11,846 nucleotides of DNA, taken from positions 1-11,846 of the forward strand of contig JALQUL010000383.1 of the NCBI GenBank assembly GCA_023260735.1, in the 5' to 3' direction. This stretch comes from Limnohabitans sp. Lineage in GTDB: Bacteria > Pseudomonadota > Gammaproteobacteria > Burkholderiales > Burkholderiaceae_C. Both the position numbers and the translations under genes were made by a program. Below are positions 1-5,827 of the stretch, piece after piece. Positions within the stretch are counted from its first letter, which is position 1. Each line of letters starts with the position of its first letter. Under the pieces are notes generated by a model. It saw only the letters and a program-made list of their open reading frames with translations. It had not been told where the DNA came from and ran no database searches.

Positions 1-140
1 CGACCACGGTTTGACGCCACGAATCGCAGATTTGAAAGTGAACAGGAAAGTCAATGAAATCAACGATCTACCAACACCACCTCCGCGCCAGTGCTAGCTT
101 TTCGTACCGTCACTTATTGCACTGAAAACGAGGAGACCCC
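1..140. mobile_element. Terminus of an IS1071-like (Tn3-family) element
   Basis: Read on the minus strand from position 140 leftwards, the sequence starts with GGGG and continues GGGGTCTCCTCGTTTTCAGT; the first 38 bases (140 to 103) have the length and GGGG start typical of a Tn3-family terminal inverted repeat. From memory the whole stretch matches the end of IS1071, which has unusually long terminal repeats of about 110 bp; that would cover 31-140, leaving 1-30 as internal sequence. The element interrupts orfB of the IS3-family element to its right: the orfB frame continues past this point only into a short nonsense tail (GSPRFQCNK and a stop). The other end, the transposase gene and any target duplication are off the window. 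I see no recognisable transposase codons in these 140 bases. The identification as IS1071 rests on recall, not on a search. Confidence 0.65.
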
Positions 141-496
141 GCCACTGGCAAGCTGTGTTTGCTGTCGGTGGTGACGACAAACTTTCTCTTGCCTCGGGCC
201 TTGATGCCATGCGCCTTCATGAGCCGCTGAACGCGGTCTTTGCCCACCCGGATGCCGCGCGCGAGCAACTCCTTCCATACCCTTGGCCAGCCGTATTCGC
301 CTTTGACTTCGGCGTGGATGGCTCGGATATGCGCCAGCAGCGCCTCGTTGCTGTGCCGCCCGCCGGGCAGGCTGGGCCGGTCTTGCGCGCGCCTGCGCTG
401 GTGCTCGAAGTAGCCGCTGACACTGACGTTCAGAACCTCGCAGATCAACGTGATTGGCCACATCGCGCGGAACAGAAAAATCCAGGCGTACTTCAC
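141..496 (-). pseudogene. IS3-family transposase OrfB of IS B, N-terminal part
   Basis: This is the N-terminal, DNA-binding half of an IS3-family transposase OrfB (HTH_21-like region); the following rve integrase core is lost. Recognisable motifs are the start KYAWIF, a central EYGWPRVWKELLARGI block, a GKDRVQRLMKAHGI block and the conserved TTDSKHSLPVA, after which the frame runs into the IS1071-like terminus at 140 and stops about ten codons later. A GTG at 496 overlaps the orfA stop codon in a GTGA arrangement, so OrfB could start by coupling, but IS3-family OrfB is usually made as an OrfAB fusion by -1 frameshifting, and a suitable A7 run is present in orfA. No catalytic D, D or E residue is left, so the product would not be an active transposase. 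Confidence 0.85.
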
Positions 497-798
497 AGCG
501 ACTCCCTCGCAAAGTACGCCGTCGCTTTTTTTAGGATGTCGCGCTCCATCTTCACACGCGCCAGCTCCGCGCGCAGCCTCGCCAGCTCCATCTGCTCGGC
601 ACTCACCGGGCGTTCACCTGCGCCTTGCAACGCACCCGTGTCAGCCAGCCGCACCCAGTTGCTCAGCGTCTGCTTGGGCACCCCCAGCACACGCGCCGTC
701 ACGGACGCTTCCTGCCCCGCCTTGACCAGCCTGACGGCCTCTAGCTTGAACTCCACCGTGTACCGCGCTCGGCGATTCGATCCGTCTTTCTTGCTCAT
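493..798 (-). CDS. IS3-family transposase OrfA of IS B
   Basis: This 101-residue protein is a typical IS3-family OrfA. Residues about 10-55 (RARYTVEFKLEAVRLVKAGQ, then VTARVLGVPKQTLSNWVR) form the helix-turn-helix that binds the element's ends. Residues about 68-95 (EQMELARLRAELARVKMERD followed by ILKKATAYFA) form the leucine-zipper-like coiled coil used for multimerisation. The length is normal for the family and the frame is intact, starting at an ATG with an AAAG-type upstream context (gagcacgaaag). It overlaps orfB by 4 nt. Alone it cannot transpose DNA, but OrfA proteins of this family can act as regulators of transposition. Codon composition is GC-rich, unlike dnaJ and later genes. Confidence 0.9.
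   Translation of the reverse strand: MSKKDGSNRRARYTVEFKLEAVRLVKAGQEASVTARVLGVPKQTLSNWVRLADTGALQGAGERPVSAEQMELARLRAELARVKMERDILKKATAYFARESL
526..532 (-). other. Probable -1 ribosomal frameshift site in IS B orfA
   Basis: On the minus strand orfA reads CTA AAA AAA GCG, giving seven consecutive A residues that form an A AAA AAA slippery heptamer in the correct phase. A -1 shift here enters a frame that is open without stops into the orfB frame (KSDGVLCEGVAVKYAWIF). This is the known route to the OrfAB fusion transposase in IS3-family elements. With orfB truncated, the fusion would be catalytically dead. No stimulating structure was worked out. Confidence 0.6.
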
Positions 799-860
799 CT
801 TTCGTGCTCCATGAATCCATTCTCAACTTCGGCTATGGAGTACGTTTTTCGGGGACAAGG

Positions 861-1277
861 TCAGTCTAGCTTTGAGTGTTTGCGCACCGGGTTGTAGAAG
901 CGCTCGATGTAATCGAACACGTCGGACCTGGCTTCTTCCCTTGTCCGGTAGACCTTGCGGCTGAGCCGTTCAGTCTTCATCGACGAGAAGAAGCTCTCCA
1001 TCGCAGCGTTGTCCCAGCACTCACCGCGACGGCTCATGCTGCAGGTGATGCCCTGTGCCTTGAGCAGTTGCTGGAAGTCGTCGCTGGTGTATTGACTGCC
1101 CTGGTCCGAGTGGTGCATCAGCGAGCTGGGTTTGCCGCGTCGCCAAAGGGCCATCAGCAATGCGTCGCTCACCATCTTGGCCTGCATGGTGTCGCTCATC
1201 GACCACCCCACGATGCGGCGTGAGTACAGGTCCATCACCGCCGCCGCATACAGCCAGCCCTCAGCCGTCCAGATGAA
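861..1277 (-). pseudogene. IS3-family transposase OrfB of IS A, C-terminal fragment
   Basis: This fragment encodes most of an rve (DDE) integrase core: FIWTAEGWLYAAAVMDLYSR, then RRIVGWSM, HHSDQGSQYTSDDF with the second catalytic Asp, and GECWDNAAMESFF with the catalytic Glu, followed by the family's C-terminal pattern ERFYNPVRKHSKLD. The first catalytic Asp, which would lie a few residues before FIWT, is missing because IS C begins there. The C-terminal end usual for the family (a YxSP motif after HSKL) is also missing because IS B begins there, creating an accidental TGA stop. The open frame continues further right to 1670 but only as antisense of IS C. It may be from the same or a related IS type as IS B; the two pieces do not overlap in sequence, so this cannot be decided here. 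Confidence 0.88.
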
Positions 1278-1323
1278 TCGCCCCGGGTTTTGAGGAGGCT
1301 CTTTTCTCTGAGAGGATTGAGCC

Positions 1324-1650
1324 ATGAGCAAGAAGTCGAACCAGTTTTCACCTGAGGTCCGCGAGCGTGCTGTTCGCATGGTGCGTGAGCACAGAGGCGA
1401 GTACCCCTCGCTGTGGGCCACCATCGAGTCCATCGCCCCCAAGATCGGCTGCGTGCCCCAGACCCTCAACGAATGGGTCAAGCGAGACCAGATCGATTCC
1501 GGCGTGCGCGACGGCATCACGACATCCGAACGTGAACAGATGAAGGCGCTGGAGCGCGAGGTCAAAGAGCTGCGCAAAGCCAACGAGATCCTGAAGCTGG
1601 CCAGCGCGTTTTTCGCCCAGGCGGAGCTCGACCGCCGTCTGAAGTCCTGA
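1324..1650 (+). CDS. IS3-family transposase OrfA of IS C
   Basis: This 108-residue OrfA differs in sequence from that of IS B and belongs to another IS3-family group. Residues about 8-55 (FSPEVRERAVRMVREHRGEY, IESIAPKIGC, PQTLNEWVKR) form the helix-turn-helix, and residues about 70-105 (EREQMKALEREVKELRKANE, ILKLASAFFAQAELDRR) form the coiled coil. A GAGAGGATTGAGCC stretch just before the ATG supplies a GAGG ribosome-binding site. The frame is intact and the length is normal. Near its end the codons gcg ttt ttc could allow a -1 shift into the orfB frame, which is open from there on. GC-rich codon use marks it as foreign to the AT-rich chromosome. Confidence 0.9.
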   Translation: MSKKSNQFSPEVRERAVRMVREHRGEYPSLWATIESIAPKIGCVPQTLNEWVKRDQIDSGVRDGITTSEREQMKALEREVKELRKANEILKLASAFFAQAELDRRLKS

Positions 1651-2059
1651 ACAACTTCGTCGATCAGCATCGACAGGCCTACGGGGTCGAGTCGATCTGC
1701 AAAGTGCTGCAGATCGCCCCGTCAGGCTATTGGCGCCATGCTGCTCATCAGCGAAATCCCCAGCTGCGCTGCCCGCGCGCCCAGCGTGACGACACCCTGG
1801 TGCCGCACGTTGAGCGCGTCTGGCAAGCCAACATGCGGGTCTACGGCGCCGACAAGGTCTGGAAACAGATGAACCGGGAGGGAGTTGTCATTGCCCGCTG
1901 CACGGTTGAGCGGTTGATGAAGCGACTGGGCTTGCAGGGCGTGCGCCGGGGCAAGGTGGTGCGCACCACCCTCAGCGACATGAAGGCCCCTTGCCCGCTG
2001 GATCGGGTCAATCGGCAGTTCAAGGCCGAGCGGCCGAACCAGCTGTGGGTCTCGGACTT
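1608..2059 (+). pseudogene. IS3-family transposase OrfB of IS C, N-terminal part
   Basis: The frame lies -1 relative to orfA and is open from the candidate shift site near 1608. It reads LNNFVDQHRQAYGVESICKV, LQIAPSGYW, then a VYGADKVWKQMNREG block, RCTVERLMKRLGLQGVRRGK, and ends at the conserved start of the integrase core, PNQLWVSD, which contains the first catalytic Asp. After this Asp the family pattern is lost (NNLFY and stop), so the rest of the DDE core and the right end are missing. A GTG at 1704 opens a frame but lies inside the conserved region and is unlikely to be a true start. The product would be inactive. Confidence 0.85.
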
Positions 2060-2086
2060 AAATAATCTTTTTTATTAGAAAAATAG

Positions 2087-2117
2087 AGCACATCCTCGCC
2101 AAAAGTGAGGGTGTGCT
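2087..2117 (+). promoter_or_regulatory. Stable hairpin in the dnaJ leader
   Basis: AGCACATCCTCGC (2087-2099) pairs with GTGAGGGTGTGCT (2105-2117) in a 13-bp helix with two G-T wobbles and the five-base loop CAAAA. It ends 36 bases before the dnaJ start codon. The bases that follow (TTCTCAC) do not form a good U-tract, so it is a weak candidate for a terminator. In many bacteria dnaJ follows dnaK, so this could be the remaining dnaK-dnaJ intergenic hairpin, acting as a processing site or partial terminator. That origin is inference, since dnaK is not in the window. The start codon is preceded by AAAGG as a modest ribosome-binding site. I see no convincing promoter between the IS remnant and dnaJ. 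Confidence 0.5.
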
Positions 2118-2153
2118 TTCTCACTTCATCAGCCCAATAACAAAGGCACAAAA

Positions 2154-3287
2154 ATGGCAAAACGTGATTATTACGAAGTACTTGGGGTTAAACGAGATGC
2201 TTCAGAAGAAGATATTAAAAAAGCTTATCGCAAACTAGCGATGAAGCATCACCCTGACAGAAATCAAGGGGAAAATGCCAAAGTAGCAGAAGCTAAATTT
2301 AAAGAAATTAACGAAGCTAATGCCATTTTGTCGGATAAAGAAAAACGAGCTGCCTATGACCAATACGGCCATGCTGGAGTCGATCCTAATATGCGTGGGG
2401 GCGGTGGTGGCGCTGAAGGTTTTGGTGGTTTTGGCGACGCCTTTGGAGATATATTTGGCGATATCTTTGGTGGGGGTCGTCGAGGTGGCGGTGGTCGACA
2501 AGTCTATCGTGGCAATGATTTAAGTTATGCCATGGAAATTACCCTTGAGGAAGCAGCAAGTGGTAAAGACAGTCAAATTAGAGTACCTAGCTGGGATGAG
2601 TGCAGCAACTGTCATGGCAGTGGTGCTAAACCTGGTACGCAGGCTACTACTTGTAATACTTGCCAAGGGCACGGTCAGGTACAAATGCGCCAAGGGTTTT
2701 TCGCAGTGCAACAACCTTGCCCTAGCTGTAAAGGCACTGGTAAATATATTCCTGACCCATGTAATGTGTGTATGGGTGTTGGCAAAATTAAGAATAACAA
2801 AACGCTAGAAGTCAAAATTCCTGCAGGCATTGATGACGGAATGAGAATTCGTAGTACAGGTAATGGCGAACCAGGAACCAATGGTGGCCCTCCTGGCGAT
2901 TTATTCATTGAAATTCGACTGAAAAAACATGATATTTTTGAACGTGATGATGACGACTTACATTGCACGGTTCCAATTAGCATGATTACGGCTGCTTTAG
3001 GAGGTGAAATTGAGGTCCCCACCTTGTCAGGTAAGGCCGCTATCGATATTCCAGAAGGAACTCAGTTTGGCAAACAATTTAGATTGCGTGGTAAAGGTAT
3101 AAAGGGTGTACGCTCGAGTATGCCTGGTGATTTATATTGCCATATCAGCATTGAAACCCCCGTCAAACTCACAGAACATCAGCGTAAATTATTAAAAGAG
3201 CTAGACGAATCGCTTAAAAAAGGTGGCTCTAAACATCAACCTAGTGGTGACTCTTGGACTGACAAACTGAAGAAATTTTTTGCTTAA
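2154..3287 (+). CDS. dnaJ: Co-chaperone DnaJ (Hsp40)
   Basis: DnaJ stimulates the ATPase of DnaK and delivers unfolded proteins to it in the cytoplasm. The 377-residue protein has the full type I layout. The J domain (about 1-70) carries the HPD motif at residues 33-35. A Gly/Phe-rich linker follows (about 80-117), including a GDIFGDIF repeat. The zinc-binding domain has four CxxCxG repeats (C150/C153, C167/C170, C189/C192, C203/C206; the last is CNVCMGVG rather than the usual CxxCxGxG with a polar residue after the second Cys). The C-terminal substrate-binding domains end in KLKKFFA. The start MAKRDYYEVLGV is the family consensus. Length is normal and no frame damage is seen. The usual upstream partner dnaK is absent from the window, replaced by IS remnants beginning about 95 bp upstream. 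A strong terminator follows directly, so dnaJ is the last gene of its transcript. Confidence 0.98.
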   Translation: MAKRDYYEVLGVKRDASEEDIKKAYRKLAMKHHPDRNQGENAKVAEAKFKEINEANAILSDKEKRAAYDQYGHAGVDPNMRGGGGGAEGFGGFGDAFGDIFGDIFGGGRRGGGGRQVYRGNDLSYAMEITLEEAASGKDSQIRVPSWDECSNCHGSGAKPGTQATTCNTCQGHGQVQMRQGFFAVQQPCPSCKGTGKYIPDPCNVCMGVGKIKNNKTLEVKIPAGIDDGMRIRSTGNGEPGTNGGPPGDLFIEIRLKKHDIFERDDDDLHCTVPISMITAALGGEIEVPTLSGKAAIDIPEGTQFGKQFRLRGKGIKGVRSSMPGDLYCHISIETPVKLTEHQRKLLKELDESLKKGGSKHQPSGDSWTDKLKKFFA

Positions 3288-3303
3288 TTTTTATCTGTTT
3301 CGT

Positions 3304-3366
3304 AAATGTCATTCAAGTTGAATATTGAGTTCTTAGACTCAGCATACAATTGGATGACATTTTTTT
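3304..3366 (+). terminator. Rho-independent terminator of dnaJ
   Basis: AAATGTCATTCAA (3304-3316) pairs with TTGGATGACATTT (3350-3362) with one wobble, and an inner TGAGT/ACTCA hairpin (3327-3331 with 3337-3341) sits within the loop. The long outer stem is followed without a break by a run of T residues ending at 3366. It starts 17 bases after the dnaJ stop codon. Confidence 0.85.
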
Positions 3367-3556
3367 CGCCTATCTGTTTATTAAAATACTGTGACATAGC
3401 GAGACTTGCTTTGAACAGCTTTCATAACTGGCGTTTATTTATGTTCTCAAAATGTTAAATGACTCTGTCACCAAGGTCTCCTAAGTCTGGCCATTTTGCG
3501 GGCAAGATCATTCTTTTATTCATAAGTCGATTCACCATATTAAAAGCGCCAATCAA
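3367..3556 (+). other. Intergenic leader of the phosphoethanolamine transferase gene
   Basis: This AT-rich stretch of 190 bases lies between the dnaJ terminator and the next gene and must hold that gene's promoter, since the terminator isolates it from dnaJ. The best candidate seen is TTGAAC at 3411-3416 with TTTATT at 3434-3439, spaced by 17 bases. The -10 is poor, so this is only a suggestion. No clear Shine-Dalgarno sequence precedes the start codon (aaagcgccaatcaa). I did not find a recognisable PmrA-type operator. Confidence 0.3.
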
Positions 3557-5200
3557 ATGAAATTTACATTTCCGACCACCCGATGGATGCTCATTTTATT
3601 AATGACATTATTTATTTCTAGTGTAGGAAACTGGGCATTTTGGTCTGATTTTTTTAAATTTTTACCTAATTCTGGCTTAAGAAGTATTGCTTTTACAGTT
3701 GGCACATTTTTTGTGATTGCTGGACTTATCGGCAGTTTTTTTAGTTTAGTGATTTGGCCCAAAATTGACAAAATAATTTTTATAATTTTGTTAATTTCGA
3801 CCGCATTAGGTTGCTATTTTATGGTCACCTACGGAATAGTGATTGACGAAGACATGTTGACCAATGTCTTTCAAACCGACATCAAAGAAAGCCATGATCT
3901 TTTAAGTTGGAAGTTAATTACCACCTTTTTTTTACTAGGAGTATTACCTAGCTTTTTGGTGTGGAAATTTAAACTCACCCAAAAATCAGTTCTGCAAAAT
4001 GTCACCGAAAATATAATTGTTTTTATAACTAGTATCTTGATCGCTCTCTTAAGTGTATTTGCGGTCTATCAAGATTTTGCATCACTCATGCGAAATCAAC
4101 CCCATATTCGTTTTTTAATTACACCACTTAATACGATTTATGGTTTAGGACAACTTAGTTTCAAACCATTATTTACGATTAAAAAACCTTTTCAAACTAT
4201 TGGTCAGGATGCGGTTTTAATCCAGCCAAATTCGAATAATAAGTTACCTCCTATGCTGGTACTTGTAATTGGTGAAACTGCAAGAAGTGGAAATTTAGAA
4301 ATTAACGGCTATACAAAACCCACCACTCCCCACTTAAGAAATTATTTTAATCAACAAGAAATAAGTAGTTTTAAAAATGTTTGGTCTTGTGGAACCAGTA
4401 CTGCCACGTCACTACCTTGTATGTTTTCACCTTTAGGTAAAGAAGAGTTCGAGAATAGAAAAAATGATTCAGAAAATTTTCTTGATATTTTTACTAAAGT
4501 GGGAATGGGTGTTATTTGGATTGATAATCAATCAGGATGTAAGAAAAATTGTGCCCGCATACCCACCTATGAGACAGCTGATTTAAAAGACGAGCAACTC
4601 TGTACAACGGGTACTTGTTTAGATGAAATCATGCTAAAAGATTTAGATAAAAAAATCAATTTACTTTCAGCTGTACAAAGAGAAAAAGGTATTGTTATAG
4701 TGCTACACCAAATGGGTAGTCACGGACCTGCCTACTATAAAAGAAGTCCAAATACTTTGAAACAATTTTTACCCGAATGCACTACTAATGTTTTGCAGGA
4801 ATGTAAAAAACAGGAGCTCATTAATGCCTATGACAATTCGATTATTTATTTAGATCACTTTTTACACCAAACCATAGAGTGGCAAAAAGCTCGGAAAGAT
4901 CAATATGCCATGTCCATGGTTTATTTGTCTGATCATGGTGAATCATTAGGCGAAAATAATATTTATCTGCATGGGCTACCATATGCCATTGCACCCAGTG
5001 TTCAAAAAAAGGTACCTTGGATTACTTGGTTAGCCCCTGAATTTCAAAAACAAAGAGGTATTGATCAAAAATGTTTGAATAAAATAAGTGATCAAAAACT
5101 CAGCCATGATCATTTATTCCATTCGGTTTTAGGCTTAATGAATATACAAACTAAAGAGTATCAAAAGCCTCTGGATATTTATTCGAGTTGTGCAAAATAA
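3557..5200 (+). CDS. eptA: Lipid A phosphoethanolamine transferase, EptA/MCR type
   Basis: Enzymes of this family move phosphoethanolamine from phosphatidylethanolamine onto lipid A at the outer face of the inner membrane, which lowers negative charge and polymyxin binding. The 547-residue protein has an N-terminal block of about five hydrophobic helices (roughly 10-30, 42-67, 73-92, 118-137, 152-171) and a periplasmic sulfatase-like domain from about 225. Motifs seen are GETAR with the nucleophile Thr241, the metal-binding DH of SDHGES (D459, H460), and MGSHGP with His389. Cysteine pairs characteristic of the family are present (C278/C288, SGCKKNC, LCTTGTC, ECTTNVLQEC). Length matches EptA. 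It stands alone between the dnaJ terminator and convergent ubiC. The exact acceptor (lipid A, core sugar or another periplasmic glycan) cannot be told from sequence; the symbol is by family resemblance. Confidence 0.88.
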   Translation: MKFTFPTTRWMLILLMTLFISSVGNWAFWSDFFKFLPNSGLRSIAFTVGTFFVIAGLIGSFFSLVIWPKIDKIIFIILLISTALGCYFMVTYGIVIDEDMLTNVFQTDIKESHDLLSWKLITTFFLLGVLPSFLVWKFKLTQKSVLQNVTENIIVFITSILIALLSVFAVYQDFASLMRNQPHIRFLITPLNTIYGLGQLSFKPLFTIKKPFQTIGQDAVLIQPNSNNKLPPMLVLVIGETARSGNLEINGYTKPTTPHLRNYFNQQEISSFKNVWSCGTSTATSLPCMFSPLGKEEFENRKNDSENFLDIFTKVGMGVIWIDNQSGCKKNCARIPTYETADLKDEQLCTTGTCLDEIMLKDLDKKINLLSAVQREKGIVIVLHQMGSHGPAYYKRSPNTLKQFLPECTTNVLQECKKQELINAYDNSIIYLDHFLHQTIEWQKARKDQYAMSMVYLSDHGESLGENNIYLHGLPYAIAPSVQKKVPWITWLAPEFQKQRGIDQKCLNKISDQKLSHDHLFHSVLGLMNIQTKEYQKPLDIYSSCAK

Positions 5201-5231
5201 GTAATTCGTTATTGAGTTGGTTGCTTATTTT
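5194..5231. terminator. Candidate bidirectional terminator between convergent genes
   Basis: AAAATAAG (5194-5201) is a perfect inverted repeat of CTTATTTT (5224-5231), enclosing a 22-base loop. The arms include the stop codons of both convergent genes (TAA at 5198-5200 and, on the minus strand, at 5225-5227). On either strand the stem ends in TTTT, so it could stop transcription in both directions, but the helix is short and AT-rich. Confidence 0.45.
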
Positions 5232-5737
5232 AATGAATAAATGGCGGGTAAAAAAGTTTCAAATAAATCGAGTTGCCCTTGTCCTCTTGTAAAGCGTGAG
5301 TGCCTAGTCACGTCATTAGCTTGAATTAACTGATGATTTTTGATTTGCGATGAAGTGGTTGGCCTCATTTGCACTTTTTTTATTTTGGGATCAACAAATA
5401 ACTGTGAGCCTAGAGATTTGGTTCCTAAGCTGTCAAAAAATGGCCAATATTTTCTGCAGTAGGCCGCTTTAATATGGGTGGTTGCTTCAATCAAGGCATG
5501 ACCATCACCCCATAACACCACTTGACGCTCCCAATAACACTCGGTTTTATGAGTCCCTGCAATTTTTAAATACACTTTTTTTTGGTGAATTAATTGCACC
5601 GAAAAATGCTCTACATTTTGCTTTATTTTTTGTGTCAAAGACCCCTTGGTACAGGGCCAATGTTGCGCTGATTTTGGTAAGTTCCAAAACGCTCCCATTT
5701 GAACTTTACCCACTATAGGAGCTAAACGAGTTTTCAT
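5225..5737 (-). CDS. ubiC: Chorismate lyase (chorismate pyruvate-lyase)
   Basis: UbiC splits chorismate into 4-hydroxybenzoate and pyruvate, the first committed step of ubiquinone synthesis, in the cytoplasm. The 170-residue length is normal. Family landmarks are the N-terminal tryptophan and KGSLT block (31-35), RQVVLWGDGHALIEATTHI (71-89, including the conserved Arg and GDG turn), LGTKSLGSQLF (104-114), and the C-terminal TRHSRFTRG and LFETFLPAI, whose Glu160 matches the conserved catalytic-site glutamate. The start at 5737 fits the usual N-terminus; the ribosome-binding site is weak (an AGG only a few bases before ATG). It lies downstream of metF on the same strand, separated by 90 bases containing a hairpin, and converges with the eptA-like gene with only 24 bases between the stops. 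Sequence divergence is fairly high, so assignment rests on the motif series. Confidence 0.85.
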   Translation of the reverse strand: MKTRLAPIVGKVQMGAFWNLPKSAQHWPCTKGSLTQKIKQNVEHFSVQLIHQKKVYLKIAGTHKTECYWERQVVLWGDGHALIEATTHIKAAYCRKYWPFFDSLGTKSLGSQLFVDPKIKKVQMRPTTSSQIKNHQLIQANDVTRHSRFTRGQGQLDLFETFLPAIYSLK

Positions 5738-5775
5738 AACCTGTAGAAAAAATAATGCATGGTTGATATTGGAAA

Positions 5776-5817
5776 TGGGTTTGGATAATCAACTTTATGT
5801 CAACTCATTCAAACCCA
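5776..5817 (-). terminator. Candidate terminator after metF
   Basis: TGGGTTTG (5776-5783 on the plus strand) pairs with CAAACCCA (5810-5817), an 8-bp stem with a 26-base loop, placed just after the metF stop codon in the direction of minus-strand transcription. There is no long T-run after the stem, so termination may be weak and some read-through into ubiC is possible. Confidence 0.4.
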
Positions 5818-5827
5818 ATATGCCATT

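Larger units (their letters stand above)
141..863 (-). mobile_element. IS3-family element 'IS B', left part only
   Basis: This fragment carries, in transcription order on the minus strand, a probable left end beginning TGACCTTGTCCCCGAAAAAC at 863, a short leader, orfA and the first part of orfB. The right half, with the catalytic domain and right inverted repeat, is missing because the IS1071-like terminus cuts in at 140/141. Its left end sits directly on the third-last recognisable codons of another IS3-family orfB (IS A, 861-1277), as if IS B had inserted into that gene. Composition is clearly GC-richer than the host genes from 2060 onward. It cannot move by itself as it stands, since the DDE domain is absent. 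Confidence 0.75.
1274..2059 (+). mobile_element. IS3-family element 'IS C', left part only
   Basis: The element begins with TGAATCGCCCCGGGTTTTGA at 1274. From memory this resembles the left ends of a group of IS3-family elements starting TGAACCGCCCCGGGTTT. It carries a full orfA and the first part of orfB. The first few bases overlap the last codon of IS A, so the exact junction lies at about 1274-1277. The right part is lost: the orfB coding sequence stops matching the family after the codons for WVSD at about 2057-2059, where GC-rich sequence gives way at once to AT-rich host DNA. No right inverted repeat is visible, so this is a deletion remnant rather than an intact insertion. Confidence 0.8.

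Noticed and set aside
155..814. 219-residue plus-strand open frame over IS B
   Set aside because: It is antisense to orfA and orfB, which carry clear IS3-family motifs; GC-rich DNA produces long shadow frames.
1278..1670. Continuation of the IS A orfB frame to the right of 1277
   Set aside because: Beyond FIWT the translation loses all family resemblance and is antisense to IS C orfA.
1704..2078. Independent gene starting at GTG 1704
   Set aside because: The conserved OrfB sequence continues upstream of it in the same frame, and the last five codons are host sequence past the junction.
3434..3439. Confident promoter for the eptA-like gene
   Set aside because: The -10 match is poor and other AT-rich hexamers nearby are equally good; kept only as a suggestion in the leader entry.
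5482..5718. 78-residue plus-strand frame inside ubiC
   Set aside because: Antisense shadow of ubiC; no start signals or recognisable domain.
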